This document shows positions 34,956 to 45,741 of a stretch of 64,000 bases of DNA, in pieces (position 1 is the first letter of the stretch; the number at the start of each line of letters is the position of its first letter). The DNA comes from Fen-1258 sp964449775. GTDB taxonomy: Bacteria > Bacteroidota > Ignavibacteria > Ignavibacteriales > Melioribacteraceae. A program made the position numbers and the translations under genes. The notes beneath the pieces are model-generated. The model worked only from the letters and a program-made list of their open reading frames with translations. It did no database searches and had not been told where the DNA came from. The DNA lies in contig CAYVBQ010000009.1 in the NCBI GenBank assembly GCA_964449775.1, positions 45,427 to 109,426 of the forward strand. Direction: 5' to 3'.

Positions 34956-37900
34956 TTATTGAATAGTAATTCGAACATCAACACCGGCTTCGTTAGTAGT
35001 TGTAGGTGAATATCTAGAAGCACCTTCGGGTTCAATGCTGGTTCGTCTATAAAAAATTGTAAGTGAAACGCGCTGGCTCATAACATACCTAATCTTCGGT
35101 TCAATTGTGGTATTTGTTTTACCTTCTTGAGGCGTTCCGGTCTCTTTAAATTTTTCCATATCATAAATTACGCTTGAAGTTTTACCGCTTGTAAATGAAA
35201 ACGAAATTTCAATATCGTTCTTTAATGAAATTCCAAAAAGAGGAAGATCAAAACCAGATTTCGTAAAGCTTGCAGAAATATTAATGTCCCGATTATATGC
35301 TTCGGTGATATTACGTGTAGATACACCAAGACTGAATGATGATTTAGTTGAAAAACGTACACTCCCTTGAAATGTGCCGCCAAAAAATTGATCAAAATTC
35401 ATTGTGAGACCTAACAATGGTGCAAACGAATAATCTACTCTTTGAGTTTGTGTTTCCTGAACTCCGTCCGGATTAATCTTCCACCCCTCGCTGTAATTTG
35501 ATATATAAGCATGATTGATCTGAACTCTCTTTGCAAAACTGAATATTGAGTATTTCTCTAATCCGCTCCAGGTGAAAGTCCAGTTAGGTCGGGGAATATA
35601 TTTTGCAAAATTTGCTAATAATGGAATTTTGGAGAGGATCGAAAAAGTCTCGAATCCATTTAAGAACGCATCAGAAAGATTTTGTCCGGGATTTGCGGAT
35701 TTTGGATCATAAAGTTCACTCACTTTTTTAATTCCGTTTCCTAGAAATGAAAATATGAGTGTAGGCGGCAAACTCAAGAATGACCGGTCAAGCATACCAG
35801 TAGCAAGAATATTTGTAATCTGTACGCCACCAAGTGAATCAGTTTGTATGGTAATACCTTTATTCATACTCCAACCAACCGACCATGTTAAATCCAACTG
35901 TGCGCCTTCCCAGAGCGGGCGTTGAGTTTTAAACGTTAGATCATTCTTCTGTGTATAGGTATCCTGTAAATTCCCGAGTGCTGCCCGGGGTCCCAAATCG
36001 TTTGAAAGACCAAGCATAAACAAACGAGATGGACCTTTTGAATTACTTTGCGCAAAGCCCCAGAAATTATTAAACCCGGTCCCTTCGCCCGCAAGTCCTC
36101 CTCCAACGTATGAACTTGATTGTGAGAAGTTAACAGAAACATTATCATAATCTAATAACAACCATTTAAGCCCAAGTTTCAGATACTCTAAAGTTTTCTG
36201 AATAGAACTTGGTCCTTTTACAGAGTCTTGTTCAGTAATTGCTGTGGAATCGCTTTCCAGTGCCGTTGAATCTTTTGCTAGTATAGTAGAATCTTTCGCT
36301 ACAGGTAAATCTTCATCAATTCGTTTCTGAACTTCCTGCTTAGGTACTGAACGAGGTTTCCCACGTCCGCCAATTTTTCCGCTCTGCTGTTCGGCAACTT
36401 GTGATTGAATTGAAGTTTCTTCCTTGAATAAAGGTGCAAAAATGGATTTCACACGAACAGAAAATCCAAGTGTAATTCGATTTGAGAAACCGGCACTTCT
36501 TCCTAAAACTCCTTGTGTAAAATTGTTTTGCCAATTATAATTTACAGAGTACCCACCGTTAATGGTGATGAAACGGTTCAAATCCCAAATTGAAGGAAGC
36601 TTTGGGTTTGTTTTAATATCAATAGATTGTTTGTAACCATAATCTTTTCCAAAAAGATTGCCACCAAAAATATCACTCCATATTTCACTTTCAGATCGTT
36701 CTATATCCTTATCTGCAGTTAATAAATATGCAAGAGTTGAAGAAACATCAAAGCTATAACTCAAAGAAAGATTCAAGAATCCGCCTTCGGTAATTGGCCA
36801 ATTAAAGCCGGCACTTCTCGTAGCGGTAAAATCTCTTGATACATTCGGAGGTGTAATTGTTGTAAGGGTTCTGTTTTGCGTAAAATTTCGTTTTCTGCTC
36901 GCACTAAGTTGTGTATTGAATGACTGAGGTAAAAAATAAATTTTCATATCGCGGTAGTCGGAGAATAATTCGAAGAAACTTCCAATTATTGGAATATCTA
37001 CCGGTTTAAAATAAAGCTCAGGACTAAAGTTTACAGAGTAACTTGCACTCGCATTCCAGATCCAGCTATTATTTGCGAGGATGGATGGCGACTTTCCAGA
37101 TGACTTGTTATAATTGAATGAAAAACTTAGGTTGTTGAATGTATCCCTTATATACCAAATATCTGTTGGAATTTTTATCTTGATATTAGAGACTGTCCAT
37201 GTCTCAGAGATATTTTCTGTTTGCGCACCATCTTTCAAGTTAGACACTGCTTTTTCAATCTCTACGGGATCAACATTTTTTTCAACTAATGATTGCCGTA
37301 ATTGATTCTGCGCCTCCGAAATTTTTATATCTCTTCCGGGTGTATATAACGGACTGCTTTTCTGTTCGGTTCTGGAATAGGACACTCTTAAATTACTACC
37401 AGATAGGTTCACCGGCAAAAGTTTTAAAACATCAAGGTCAACCGCAACTCCCCAGTTCATCTGGTCATCTCTTCCGCCGAACCTATCGGCGAGACCATGA
37501 AAGTAAGGATTCCTTTGACTTATATTTCCACTGATACTCAACAAATCGGCTAACCTTAATGAAGCATTGGCGCTATAAGCCCAACCCGGAGTCGCATCAG
37601 CTTCAAGTACGCGTAATTCATTAATCCAAACACTTCCGGAAACGGCTTCGTTCGGCGTGCCTTTTCCAAGCGGATTAATAATTCCTACTGTAAAAAATGT
37701 AATTCTTGTTAAGGTTGGCTCTCCTCTTACACCATAAGTATGTCCGGGTTTACCAGGTACCGCAACAGTGTAAAGAGATTTTGCAGCCAACGAATCCCGC
37801 TGCTGTTTAATAGCAGTAAGCTGCGCAAATACCATACTTACTTCATCCCATCCCGGGTTATCAGGCGGCATGGGATTATATCTTACCGGCTGACGGTATT

Positions 37901-40900
37901 CATAATAATTTGTTGAATCTGAACCGAAGCGAAGATAAACCTCGGATGCATAATTATTTGGCTTGGTTGCATCGAAGAAAGATACAGATCCCGGTAATTC
38001 ATTTTTATCTGAATGAATGAATAACTTCATCTCTTTATAATTAAAAACATCAAGGGGTTTGAAAAGATACCGAACAACTTCTCTGCTGGCACCGTCTTCA
38101 AGTTTTGTAATAATAAGATCCAGAGCTTGTTCGTTTTTAAATATCTCATAATTGGGTTGTGTTCTATCTCTCTCCTGAAAAACTCCTGGAGGTGACTTAT
38201 AGCCAGGATTATCTTCTACATTAATTGTTGAGACAGTTAGGACTGTATCAGCCAAAGTAATTTTAGGAGGATTTAACACTTTCTGCCACTGATTTCCGAC
38301 AAGATTCATCTCTGCAAATCTTATATGAACGGGTTTTGTTACTCCGGAAACCCAAACGCGTATAAACTCAACTACAGAAAAACTTGGTTTGTTGAATTCT
38401 GCAACAAAATCCTTCAAAGGAATTCTATAAAGGTACCAGCCAGAATTACCACCGCCTCCCTGCACAAATTTATTGACTGCCCGGTTTGTATCAATTGGTA
38501 CTACATAGCGGAAAAAACTATTTACACGGTCGAGAGTGAAATTTCTATTCATATCTTCCGTGTCTGGCAATCTGCCAAGATCAATCGCCGAGGCATTACC
38601 TTCGGATCCATTAACAGAAGAGTAATCCGGATTTTGTGTGAGCTGAAATGAATAATTGTCGTGACTAGGATCCGGGTTAGTGGTCGCATCATAAAACGGT
38701 TCTTCGAAATCTTTAACTCCATCAATACCTGTATCTTCACCATCATCAACAAGATCGTTAGAATTTTTATCTTCAGTATCCAGTTTACCGTTTGGAATTA
38801 CATCTTCGCTGATCTGACCGAGATCAATATTTATTTTTAAATCTTTTGGTGAATCAACCGCATTTAACCAGAACTCAATAAATTCAATATTTTCTTCAAT
38901 CAAATTATTAGCGGTAGAAGAGAGAGTCTTCATAAAACCGCCCCAATTTTTAACACTCTCACCAAGAGATGGAGCCCAGTTATAAGTTCCAGGTAGTTTG
39001 GGATCAAAAACAAGATCAAGTGCCTGAATCAGTGAAGCATCCGGTGCAGCTTTTTTTCTATCACCATAAATATCTTTTACCGTTACATCCGAAGGAGTTC
39101 GGTTGAACCAATATGTTTTTGCTTTATAATTCATCTGAACATCATTTTGAAAAGTCGCATCATATTGTCCAAGGTTGCCAATGTATGGAAGGTTCAGCGG
39201 AACACTTAAATTTCGCCATTGTCCATAGCCCATACCAACCGGAATAATTCGCTTGGCGCCTTCAAAATCATCTACGTATGCAATGCTTCTTCCATCATCA
39301 CTGGAAATTGTACTCTTCTTTGTATTCGGATCGGGATTTATATAAGCATATTCTCCAGTCATCGTAAAAGATGAAGGGGCGGCAGTCGAAATAACTTTGT
39401 CCAACGCTTTTGTAATAAATGGAAGATTTATATTGGTTCTAAAATCAGCGCCATAAATTGAATTGTTCATTGGTTCTTCACCAATTCTAACTTTATCACT
39501 CAATGTTTGCTGGTTCAAATTCAAGAAAGAAAAGCCAAGTGTTGTTTCCCTGCTAAACTCAAAGAGCCCGCGCAATCCGAGTAATGTCTTGGAGGCAAGT
39601 TGGAACAGGTCATTCTGTTCAAAACTTATTTTTAGATCGGCGCCCGGCACAAGTGCTTTGTCATCTCTAATAAGAATTTGCCCAAGATTGTAATCAACCG
39701 TATATCCAATTCCCTCTTTTAGGGGTTGTCCATTCAACAGTACTTTAACAGAATTCTCTACAGCACTGAACCCGATATTATAAACGGAACTCACAGCTGC
39801 AGAATACTCTCCGACCAGCACAAATTTATCCTTTGTGCGATCCTGCTTTGCAAATGTTACGGTTGTATCATATATAGCCTGGTATTTTAAGGAGTCGGGC
39901 AATTTACCAATAGGAAAATCTTTTCCAAACGGTTGAAGAACCGGGAAAATGATTTCGCCGGTGTTTGGGAATATTGTACGAGTCGGGAAAAAGTCGAATG
40001 CCCCATCGGGCTGAGTGCTTGTACCGCTCTTATCTGTTTTATCAAGACCGAATGCTTCAAGTAATTTTATCCCTTGATAATTATTCTGCAGTTCTTGTCC
40101 CTCAATCCGGTAATTCATATCGAGTATGAAACCTTCCTCTTTCACATCACGTCCGCCAACGGGATAAATATTCCTGAGCTGCAACTTCCAGGCTTTTTTG
40201 AAACCCGGTTGTAAGTTTTGCGGCTTAACAAGTAGGAGTACTAACCGCGTGACGTTCGTACTTTGCAAATCGTTAATAAATTCACCATAATAAATATCAT
40301 CATTTGATGATGCGGGATTACCTTCCTGCCGAAAAGCAACCGCGATAGCATCTTGATCTTGTATCTGAGTCTTAAAGGTTATGAAACCTGTAGCTTCATG
40401 TAATTCGTAATCAGTACCCGGCTGAAGCAGGATAAACCTTCTATCAATTTCTCTAATTCCCTGCTCCGATTGGAGAGTGCTATCACGAAATTGACTACTA
40501 TAGATTTTTCCTTCTGTCCGACTGGGCAATTCGATCCATGCATTTCCTTTTCTTTCATTCGGGGTGAAAAGACCGGTTATGGTTTTCCAGACTTGAATAT
40601 CTTTCACGCGTAAAGTATTGTTAATTCTGGGAACAGGATTTCCAAAATAATTATTGAATAATACAGGGTCTGTGTACCGCTCATGGATAAAGAAGTGGTT
40701 AGGAGAATAATCATAAGCATGAATTTCAAATTTTTGAGATTTCGCTCCACCGCTAACGGATACTTCTTTAATTTCACTTTTCTTTTGAGATGCAAGTGCT
40801 GTTAAACTGAAAGGACCCATCTTGAATAAGGCCTTAACGCCAAACAAAGCTTCACTTCCGCCAATTAGAGGTGAAGTCTGAAGCGAAACATTTCCCGCTT

Positions 40901-42140
40901 CGATACTCTGGATTATTTCATCCTCAAAACCTGTGTACTTTAATTTAAGCTGATTCTCATATTGAAATTGGCGTTCGGTATTCCAATCTGCACCAAGAGT
41001 AAGTTTATCACCGATTGTACCAGCTAAATTTATTTGTACAGTTTGTTTGAAGTCGGGTTCATTGCGTGTATTGCCGAGCGCCGAAGTAGTAACACCTGTA
41101 GTTGTTTCGTTACGCCACGCGCCGTGTATATCAACTTGACCATTTATTTTGAGATTAATATTTGGGCGTCCAAAAATACTTAACAGAGGAGAGCTTGGTA
41201 ATGGAATATCAATATTCGTTAGATCTGTAATAAGTTGAGTCAAATCTTTCTTAGATTCTTTTAGCTTATACTCGTAAGCTCTCGCTTCCCAGGTTTCGCG
41301 TGATATAGCTTCGAGGCGAAGTTTCTTGTATTCATCAAAAGACATTTTAAGAGGAATACGAAATGGAACACTTCCAATAGTCTCTTTGATTGTGACTATT
41401 GTACCTGCAGAATCCAGTGTCGCCGTACGAGATATCAATCCCTCTGAAGGGCGAACAAAAAAACTAGATGGCTTTTTCTGTTTGAATAATACGGCTGGGT
41501 GATCGTCTCTGTGGTACCGAAAATATTTTAACCGTGCAGTAGAATCCAATGCCATAGCTTCAATTCGTTTTAGAGAATCTTGTTTTGATTTGAAGCGTAA
41601 TGAATCAGCCATTGAAACTTTTGATTTAAGTGGATCATTGACAATAGGACTTATCGCTTTTGTAGTATCCACAATATTAGTTGCCTTCACTTTAGCGGAT
41701 GTATCCGGGGTGACGACACTTTTTAATTTGGCTGTAGAATCGGGATGAAATATCGCTTTGTCAGTAGAATCAGAAACGGATTTTTGGGATTTAATGGTTG
41801 AATCCGGTGACGTAATAAACTTTTTTGTTGAGTCTGGAATTGCAATTTCTTTCCCAAGTGCAAAATTAAATTCATCTGAAAGTATACTAGAGAGATTAGC
41901 TGAAGGATTTATTCTAGAAATGAAATTGAAGCATGCTTCAATCTGAAGCTGCTTGTTAGTTTCGGTGTACTCTAAATTCTTAAAACCTAGAAAAACAGAA
42001 ATGGTAATAATAAAAAAGGGAACCAAAAAAAGTTTGAATCCCAACTTTAAGTTATTTTTGAGTTGAACAGAAATAGTAATCTCGCGAATAATGATCAATT
42101 GTAAAAAATTTCTATAAACCTCCTTACTTTTTCTATTCAA
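34956..42140 (-). CDS. sprA: SprA, giant outer-membrane translocon of the type IX secretion system
   Basis: A 2394-residue protein, the size of SprA/Sov, which forms the very large beta-barrel pore of T9SS. The N-terminus has a hydrophobic export segment (LFLVPFFIITISVFLGF), then a Ser/Asp-rich stretch. The body has SprA-type blocks such as NINLKINGQVDIHGAWRN, LGADWNTERQFQYENQLKL and SAGNVSLQTS-type strands (IEAGNVSLQTSPLIGG), PGTDYELHEATGFITF, and many aromatic beta strands to the C-terminal VRITIQ. The start is uncertain: TTG at 42140 is the longest reading, and TTG at 42098 is also possible, with AAGGAGG lying between them. It appears to be the first gene of a run through porX, tsaE, tsaB, DUF1573 and accD. 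Confidence 0.95.
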   Translation of the reverse strand: MNRKSKEVYRNFLQLIIIREITISVQLKNNLKLGFKLFLVPFFIITISVFLGFKNLEYTETNKQLQIEACFNFISRINPSANLSSILSDEFNFALGKEIAIPDSTKKFITSPDSTIKSQKSVSDSTDKAIFHPDSTAKLKSVVTPDTSAKVKATNIVDTTKAISPIVNDPLKSKVSMADSLRFKSKQDSLKRIEAMALDSTARLKYFRYHRDDHPAVLFKQKKPSSFFVRPSEGLISRTATLDSAGTIVTIKETIGSVPFRIPLKMSFDEYKKLRLEAISRETWEARAYEYKLKESKKDLTQLITDLTNIDIPLPSSPLLSIFGRPNINLKINGQVDIHGAWRNETTTGVTTSALGNTRNEPDFKQTVQINLAGTIGDKLTLGADWNTERQFQYENQLKLKYTGFEDEIIQSIEAGNVSLQTSPLIGGSEALFGVKALFKMGPFSLTALASQKKSEIKEVSVSGGAKSQKFEIHAYDYSPNHFFIHERYTDPVLFNNYFGNPVPRINNTLRVKDIQVWKTITGLFTPNERKGNAWIELPSRTEGKIYSSQFRDSTLQSEQGIREIDRRFILLQPGTDYELHEATGFITFKTQIQDQDAIAVAFRQEGNPASSNDDIYYGEFINDLQSTNVTRLVLLLVKPQNLQPGFKKAWKLQLRNIYPVGGRDVKEEGFILDMNYRIEGQELQNNYQGIKLLEAFGLDKTDKSGTSTQPDGAFDFFPTRTIFPNTGEIIFPVLQPFGKDFPIGKLPDSLKYQAIYDTTVTFAKQDRTKDKFVLVGEYSAAVSSVYNIGFSAVENSVKVLLNGQPLKEGIGYTVDYNLGQILIRDDKALVPGADLKISFEQNDLFQLASKTLLGLRGLFEFSRETTLGFSFLNLNQQTLSDKVRIGEEPMNNSIYGADFRTNINLPFITKALDKVISTAAPSSFTMTGEYAYINPDPNTKKSTISSDDGRSIAYVDDFEGAKRIIPVGMGYGQWRNLSVPLNLPYIGNLGQYDATFQNDVQMNYKAKTYWFNRTPSDVTVKDIYGDRKKAAPDASLIQALDLVFDPKLPGTYNWAPSLGESVKNWGGFMKTLSSTANNLIEENIEFIEFWLNAVDSPKDLKINIDLGQISEDVIPNGKLDTEDKNSNDLVDDGEDTGIDGVKDFEEPFYDATTNPDPSHDNYSFQLTQNPDYSSVNGSEGNASAIDLGRLPDTEDMNRNFTLDRVNSFFRYVVPIDTNRAVNKFVQGGGGNSGWYLYRIPLKDFVAEFNKPSFSVVEFIRVWVSGVTKPVHIRFAEMNLVGNQWQKVLNPPKITLADTVLTVSTINVEDNPGYKSPPGVFQERDRTQPNYEIFKNEQALDLIITKLEDGASREVVRYLFKPLDVFNYKEMKLFIHSDKNELPGSVSFFDATKPNNYASEVYLRFGSDSTNYYEYRQPVRYNPMPPDNPGWDEVSMVFAQLTAIKQQRDSLAAKSLYTVAVPGKPGHTYGVRGEPTLTRITFFTVGIINPLGKGTPNEAVSGSVWINELRVLEADATPGWAYSANASLRLADLLSISGNISQRNPYFHGLADRFGGRDDQMNWGVAVDLDVLKLLPVNLSGSNLRVSYSRTEQKSSPLYTPGRDIKISEAQNQLRQSLVEKNVDPVEIEKAVSNLKDGAQTENISETWTVSNIKIKIPTDIWYIRDTFNNLSFSFNYNKSSGKSPSILANNSWIWNASASYSVNFSPELYFKPVDIPIIGSFFELFSDYRDMKIYFLPQSFNTQLSASRKRNFTQNRTLTTITPPNVSRDFTATRSAGFNWPITEGGFLNLSLSYSFDVSSTLAYLLTADKDIERSESEIWSDIFGGNLFGKDYGYKQSIDIKTNPKLPSIWDLNRFITINGGYSVNYNWQNNFTQGVLGRSAGFSNRITLGFSVRVKSIFAPLFKEETSIQSQVAEQQSGKIGGRGKPRSVPKQEVQKRIDEDLPVAKDSTILAKDSTALESDSTAITEQDSVKGPSSIQKTLEYLKLGLKWLLLDYDNVSVNFSQSSSYVGGGLAGEGTGFNNFWGFAQSNSKGPSRLFMLGLSNDLGPRAALGNLQDTYTQKNDLTFKTQRPLWEGAQLDLTWSVGWSMNKGITIQTDSLGGVQITNILATGMLDRSFLSLPPTLIFSFLGNGIKKVSELYDPKSANPGQNLSDAFLNGFETFSILSKIPLLANFAKYIPRPNWTFTWSGLEKYSIFSFAKRVQINHAYISNYSEGWKINPDGVQETQTQRVDYSFAPLLGLTMNFDQFFGGTFQGSVRFSTKSSFSLGVSTRNITEAYNRDINISASFTKSGFDLPLFGISLKNDIEISFSFTSGKTSSVIYDMEKFKETGTPQEGKTNTTIEPKIRYVMSQRVSLTIFYRRTSIEPEGASRYSPTTTNEAGVDVRITIQ

Positions 42141-42282
42141 AGTTTATTAAAAAATAACTAAATGGCAATCTTTTTTTTGGGTAATTTTTAATCGCTACTT
42201 GAAAAGATCGAACGAAACAGTCAAGTATCCAAACTATGGTTCATCATAATAATGCGTACTTCATGAATTAACCCCACGATTT

Positions 42283-42423
42283 AGAGGCTGTGTTAAAATA
42301 GTGATTGTCATTGCGAGGAGCGAAGCGACGAAGCAATCTATTGTTTTTGAACTAAATTCTGAAGATTGCTTCGCTCCGCTCGCAATGACAAATACTAAAA
42401 ATACCTTTTCAGAGTGAGCTCAT
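42283..42423. repeat. MITE-like element with 85-bp core hairpin (copy B, inverted relative to copy A)
   Basis: Bases 42306-42423 are the reverse complement of 17095-17212 with one mismatch by eye; the core (42306-42390) is identical to 17128-17212. The other end (GAGGCTGTGTTAAAATAGT from 42284) is a degenerate partner of the TIR. It lies in the gap upstream of sprA and just downstream of the phosphoesterase gene. Confidence 0.75.
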
Positions 42424-42432
42424 TAGTAAAAG

Positions 42433-43128
42433 TTAATTCTTGATAATATCTGTCATATGAGTTTTTTCTTCAATTGTCTCAATAATATTATTTTCATGAA
42501 CGATTATTGCGCACAATTTATTTCCTAAAAAAACCCCGGTATCAATATAGACTGTGTTAGAATCCTCAACGAGAGTAATTTCGTGTTTGGTTGTATGACC
42601 AACTATTTGAAGCTTCCCAATATTTAATAGCGGGTCACGTGTCCAAAGAATGCCGCGGTCGCCGCGTAGATCATTTTTGATAAATGAATCAAGAAGATCA
42701 AGGTTCTCACGGAAATTTGAAGGTAAATATTTTTCGTATTGAAGAGAGATACCTGCATGAGAGATAAAACAATCAGGTAAATTATAATAAAGTGGTGCCG
42801 ATTTAACCGCATCTATGTGCTTAAACATTTCTGTTTCCCGGTTTTCATATGATTCCAGTGTTGCTTCGTTGCCATTAAAAAACCAGGATCTTGCAAAAAC
42901 GCTTTGAGGATCTTTGAAAAAATGATAGAACATATAATCGTGATTACCGGGAGTGAAGATGATTTTATTATCAAGAACAAAATTAAAAACTTCATAACTG
43001 TGGTTTCCCCTATCAACCAAGTCTCCAACTGTATAGACCGGAATATTTGGATAAGAAGTGACAATTTTTTTATAAAGATCGACTAATGTATAATAACAGC
43101 CGTGAATATCCCCAATAATAGCAACCAT
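42433..43128 (-). CDS. Metallophosphoesterase (Ser/Thr protein phosphatase-like)
   Basis: A 231-residue phosphoesterase with the dinuclear-metal motifs in order: GDIHGCY (6-12), GDLVDRG (about 36-42), and GNHDYMFYHF (about 61-70), then CFISHAGIS and IVGHTTKHE. The closest recognisable type is the PP2A-like bacterial phosphatase group (PrpA/ApaH-like). The substrate could be phosphoproteins or dinucleoside polyphosphates. It lies 11 bases downstream of the CoA-transferase gene. Confidence 0.88.
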   Translation of the reverse strand: MVAIIGDIHGCYYTLVDLYKKIVTSYPNIPVYTVGDLVDRGNHSYEVFNFVLDNKIIFTPGNHDYMFYHFFKDPQSVFARSWFFNGNEATLESYENRETEMFKHIDAVKSAPLYYNLPDCFISHAGISLQYEKYLPSNFRENLDLLDSFIKNDLRGDRGILWTRDPLLNIGKLQIVGHTTKHEITLVEDSNTVYIDTGVFLGNKLCAIIVHENNIIETIEEKTHMTDIIKN

Positions 43129-43139
43129 AATTTGTCTGC

Positions 43140-44492
43140 TTAAATGTGATAAGTTTTTTTTGCGAACTCAGTAAGTTCGTCTCTGAATGCAGGGTGCGAA
43201 ATATCTATTAAAGCACGCACTCTTTCTTGAATACTTTTTCCGAATAAATATGCAATGCCATATTCAGTTACAACATAATGTACATCGCCACGAGATGTAA
43301 CAACTCCGGCTCCAGGTTTTAGTATCGTAACAATTTTGGAAAACTTTAAATCTTTTGTAGCCGCCGGTAATGCAATGATCGGTTTGCCGCCTTCTGAATG
43401 AGCAGCGCCACGTACAAAATCTACTTGACCGCCGATACCGCTGAAAAACTTTGTCCCGATCGAATCTGAACATACCTGTCCGGTCAGATCGATTTCAATT
43501 GCAGAATTAATCGCAACCATTCTATCATTCTTCGAAATTAAAAATGGATCGTTAACATATTCTTGCGGATGAAATTCAAAGACAGGATTGTTATCAATAA
43601 AATCGTAAGAACGTTTTGTACCAAGAACAAATCCAGCTATGATCTTTCCTGGGTGAAGAGTTTTTCTTTCACCGTTGACTACTCCCTCTTGAACCAGTTC
43701 AATCAATCCATCGGAAAACATTTCCGTGTGAACACCAAGATCATTTTTATGGTGAAGATATTTTAGAACTGCATCCGGTATCGCCCCAATTCCCATTTGA
43801 AGTGTAGAACCATCCTCAATCATTCCGGCAATGTGCTGACCGATTTTATCATAAATCGACAACATCTCGGGAGTTGCATCCGGATCTACCTGTGGTAATT
43901 CTTTTAGGGGTTCATCTACTTCAACAATAAAGTCAATTTTGTTCACATGAATAAAGCTGTTACCGAGTGCGCGAGGCATATTTTTATTTACTTGAGCGAT
44001 TACGCATTTTGCTTTTTCTGCCGGAGTCTTAATATTACCTACATCAATTCCATAACTGCAGAAACCGTGCTCATCGGGTGGAGAGACATGAATTAGAGCA
44101 ACATCTGCCTGAATGACTCCTCGTTTAAATAGCATAGTAACTTCAGAAAGAAATATTGGAATGAACTCCGCCCTCCCATCATTAACGGCAGTACGAGTGT
44201 TTGCGCCAATAAAAAAGGCTTTGTGCTTGAAATGTTTTTCCATTCCAAGATTAGTGTAGGGAACGTCGCCAACAACAAGTATGTGGTAAATTTCAACTTC
44301 GCTCAAATCATCTTTTCGCCTGACCATAGCATTAATCAATTCAGAAGGTGCAGCACACCCGGGCTGAATGATTAGCTTGTCTTTCGACTTAATTACTTTC
44401 ACTGCTTCATCTGCCGAGACAAGACGCGAGTTGTATCTTTTTACCCAAGGTGCATTTGCCGGTTTACCAATTTTTACTTCTGTAAGTGTCAT
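43140..44492 (-). CDS. Acetyl-CoA hydrolase/CoA-transferase family protein
   Basis: A 450-residue enzyme of the acetyl-CoA hydrolase/transferase (Cat1/4-hydroxybutyrate CoA-transferase) family. Visible blocks: IIQPGCAAPSELINAM near the N-terminus, LQMGIGAIPDAVL, the catalytic Glu region GVHTEMFSDGLIEL, and GGQVDFVRGAAHSEGGKPI with VTEYGIAYLFGKSIQERV. These enzymes exchange CoA between acyl-CoA and acetate or other acids. The substrate is not determined by sequence. With the 3-hydroxyacyl-CoA dehydrogenase at 7 kb, a fermentative acyl-CoA role is possible. It is eight bases after ald on the same strand. Confidence 0.9.
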   Translation of the reverse strand: MTLTEVKIGKPANAPWVKRYNSRLVSADEAVKVIKSKDKLIIQPGCAAPSELINAMVRRKDDLSEVEIYHILVVGDVPYTNLGMEKHFKHKAFFIGANTRTAVNDGRAEFIPIFLSEVTMLFKRGVIQADVALIHVSPPDEHGFCSYGIDVGNIKTPAEKAKCVIAQVNKNMPRALGNSFIHVNKIDFIVEVDEPLKELPQVDPDATPEMLSIYDKIGQHIAGMIEDGSTLQMGIGAIPDAVLKYLHHKNDLGVHTEMFSDGLIELVQEGVVNGERKTLHPGKIIAGFVLGTKRSYDFIDNNPVFEFHPQEYVNDPFLISKNDRMVAINSAIEIDLTGQVCSDSIGTKFFSGIGGQVDFVRGAAHSEGGKPIIALPAATKDLKFSKIVTILKPGAGVVTSRGDVHYVVTEYGIAYLFGKSIQERVRALIDISHPAFRDELTEFAKKTYHI

Positions 44493-44500
44493 TTAATTTC

Positions 44501-45622
44501 TCAATTTGTTGAAAATATGTGAAGACGTCTATACTCGATATTAAACGCTTCAGCAATGTTTTCGTTTGAACAAAATCCATTATAAGTGCAAACACCCTTT
44601 GCCAATCCTAAATCGCCAAGTAACGCATTGGATAATCCATGATCTGCAATTTCAAGAATATACTCTATCGAAGCATTTGTCAAACCGTAACTTGCGGTTC
44701 TTGATGCGAGTGCGGGAATATTGGGAACGCAGTAATGTATTACATTGTGCTGATAGAAAATCGGATCAGAGATTGAGGTTGGTCTGCTTGTTTCAATACA
44801 TCCGCCTTGATCTATAGAAACATCAACAATAACCGCACCTTTCTTCATTGTTTTAACCATCTCTTCGGTGATCAAGTGAGGAGCTTTTTCTGCTTTCATC
44901 TGCACAGCACCAATGAGTAGATCAGCGAACTTAGCGCCGCGTGCGAGTGTATATGGATTAGCGGCAACTGTAGTAATGTTTTTAGAAATTTCAGTACCAA
45001 TCCTTCTAAGTCTTCGTAAATCTTTATCAAGAACAATTACATGCGCTCCTCTTGCAAATGCTGCACGGGCGGCGTTAAACCCAACCGCACCGGCGCCCAG
45101 AATTACAACAGCAGCCGGAGAGACACCTGTTATTCCTCCCATTAAAATACCGCGACTGTTTGGAATATCACTTCCAAGGAATCTTTCGCCTACTTGAACC
45201 GCGAGCTGTCCGGCTATCTCACTCATTGATTGTTGAATTGGAAGATGGTCATCTTTTTCAATCAACTCATAAGCAATTGCGGTATTTTTTTTCTTAAGGA
45301 GTTTTTCGATTATGTTTTTCTTTCCCACAGCGAGATGCAAGAATGAGAAAACAGTTTGTTCATCTTGAAGAAGATCAACTTCGCTTTCTGTTAGAGGTGC
45401 AATTTTAACAATCATTTCTGCACGCTGATAAACTTCTTCTGCATTGTAAACTATGTTGGCACCAAGTTTTTGAAATCCTTCATCTGTAAAATGGCTTTCA
45501 ATTCCAGCGCCCGTTTCAATGAATACTGAATGGCCAGCTTGAATAAGCGTATGAACTCCGCCAGGTGCTAACGCAATTCTCTTTTCACCGCGAAATGTCT
45601 CTTTCGGTATTCCAATTCGCAT
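44501..45622 (-). CDS. ald: Alanine dehydrogenase
   Basis: A 373-residue NAD-dependent enzyme converting alanine to pyruvate and ammonia. It starts MRIGIPKETFRGEKRIALAP, has the catalytic His in VFSFLHLAVG, the Rossmann motif VILGAGAVGFNAARAA and the C-terminal NIPALASRTASYGLTNASIE block. An in-frame reading extends 18 codons upstream, but the ATG at 45622 matches the family N-terminus exactly. It heads the ald, CoA-transferase, phosphoesterase run. Glutamate/alanine fermentation links are inference. Confidence 0.93.
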   Translation of the reverse strand: MRIGIPKETFRGEKRIALAPGGVHTLIQAGHSVFIETGAGIESHFTDEGFQKLGANIVYNAEEVYQRAEMIVKIAPLTESEVDLLQDEQTVFSFLHLAVGKKNIIEKLLKKKNTAIAYELIEKDDHLPIQQSMSEIAGQLAVQVGERFLGSDIPNSRGILMGGITGVSPAAVVILGAGAVGFNAARAAFARGAHVIVLDKDLRRLRRIGTEISKNITTVAANPYTLARGAKFADLLIGAVQMKAEKAPHLITEEMVKTMKKGAVIVDVSIDQGGCIETSRPTSISDPIFYQHNVIHYCVPNIPALASRTASYGLTNASIEYILEIADHGLSNALLGDLGLAKGVCTYNGFCSNENIAEAFNIEYRRLHIFSTN

Positions 45623-45741
45623 AAGACTCACAATTTTTTTGTGGTGCAAAATAGTTATTGAATAGACGGAATTCAATTAGAAGTTAGATCTGCACAATAA
45701 ATGTTTTGAGTATAGGATTTTTTATAATTATTAAGATTTAT

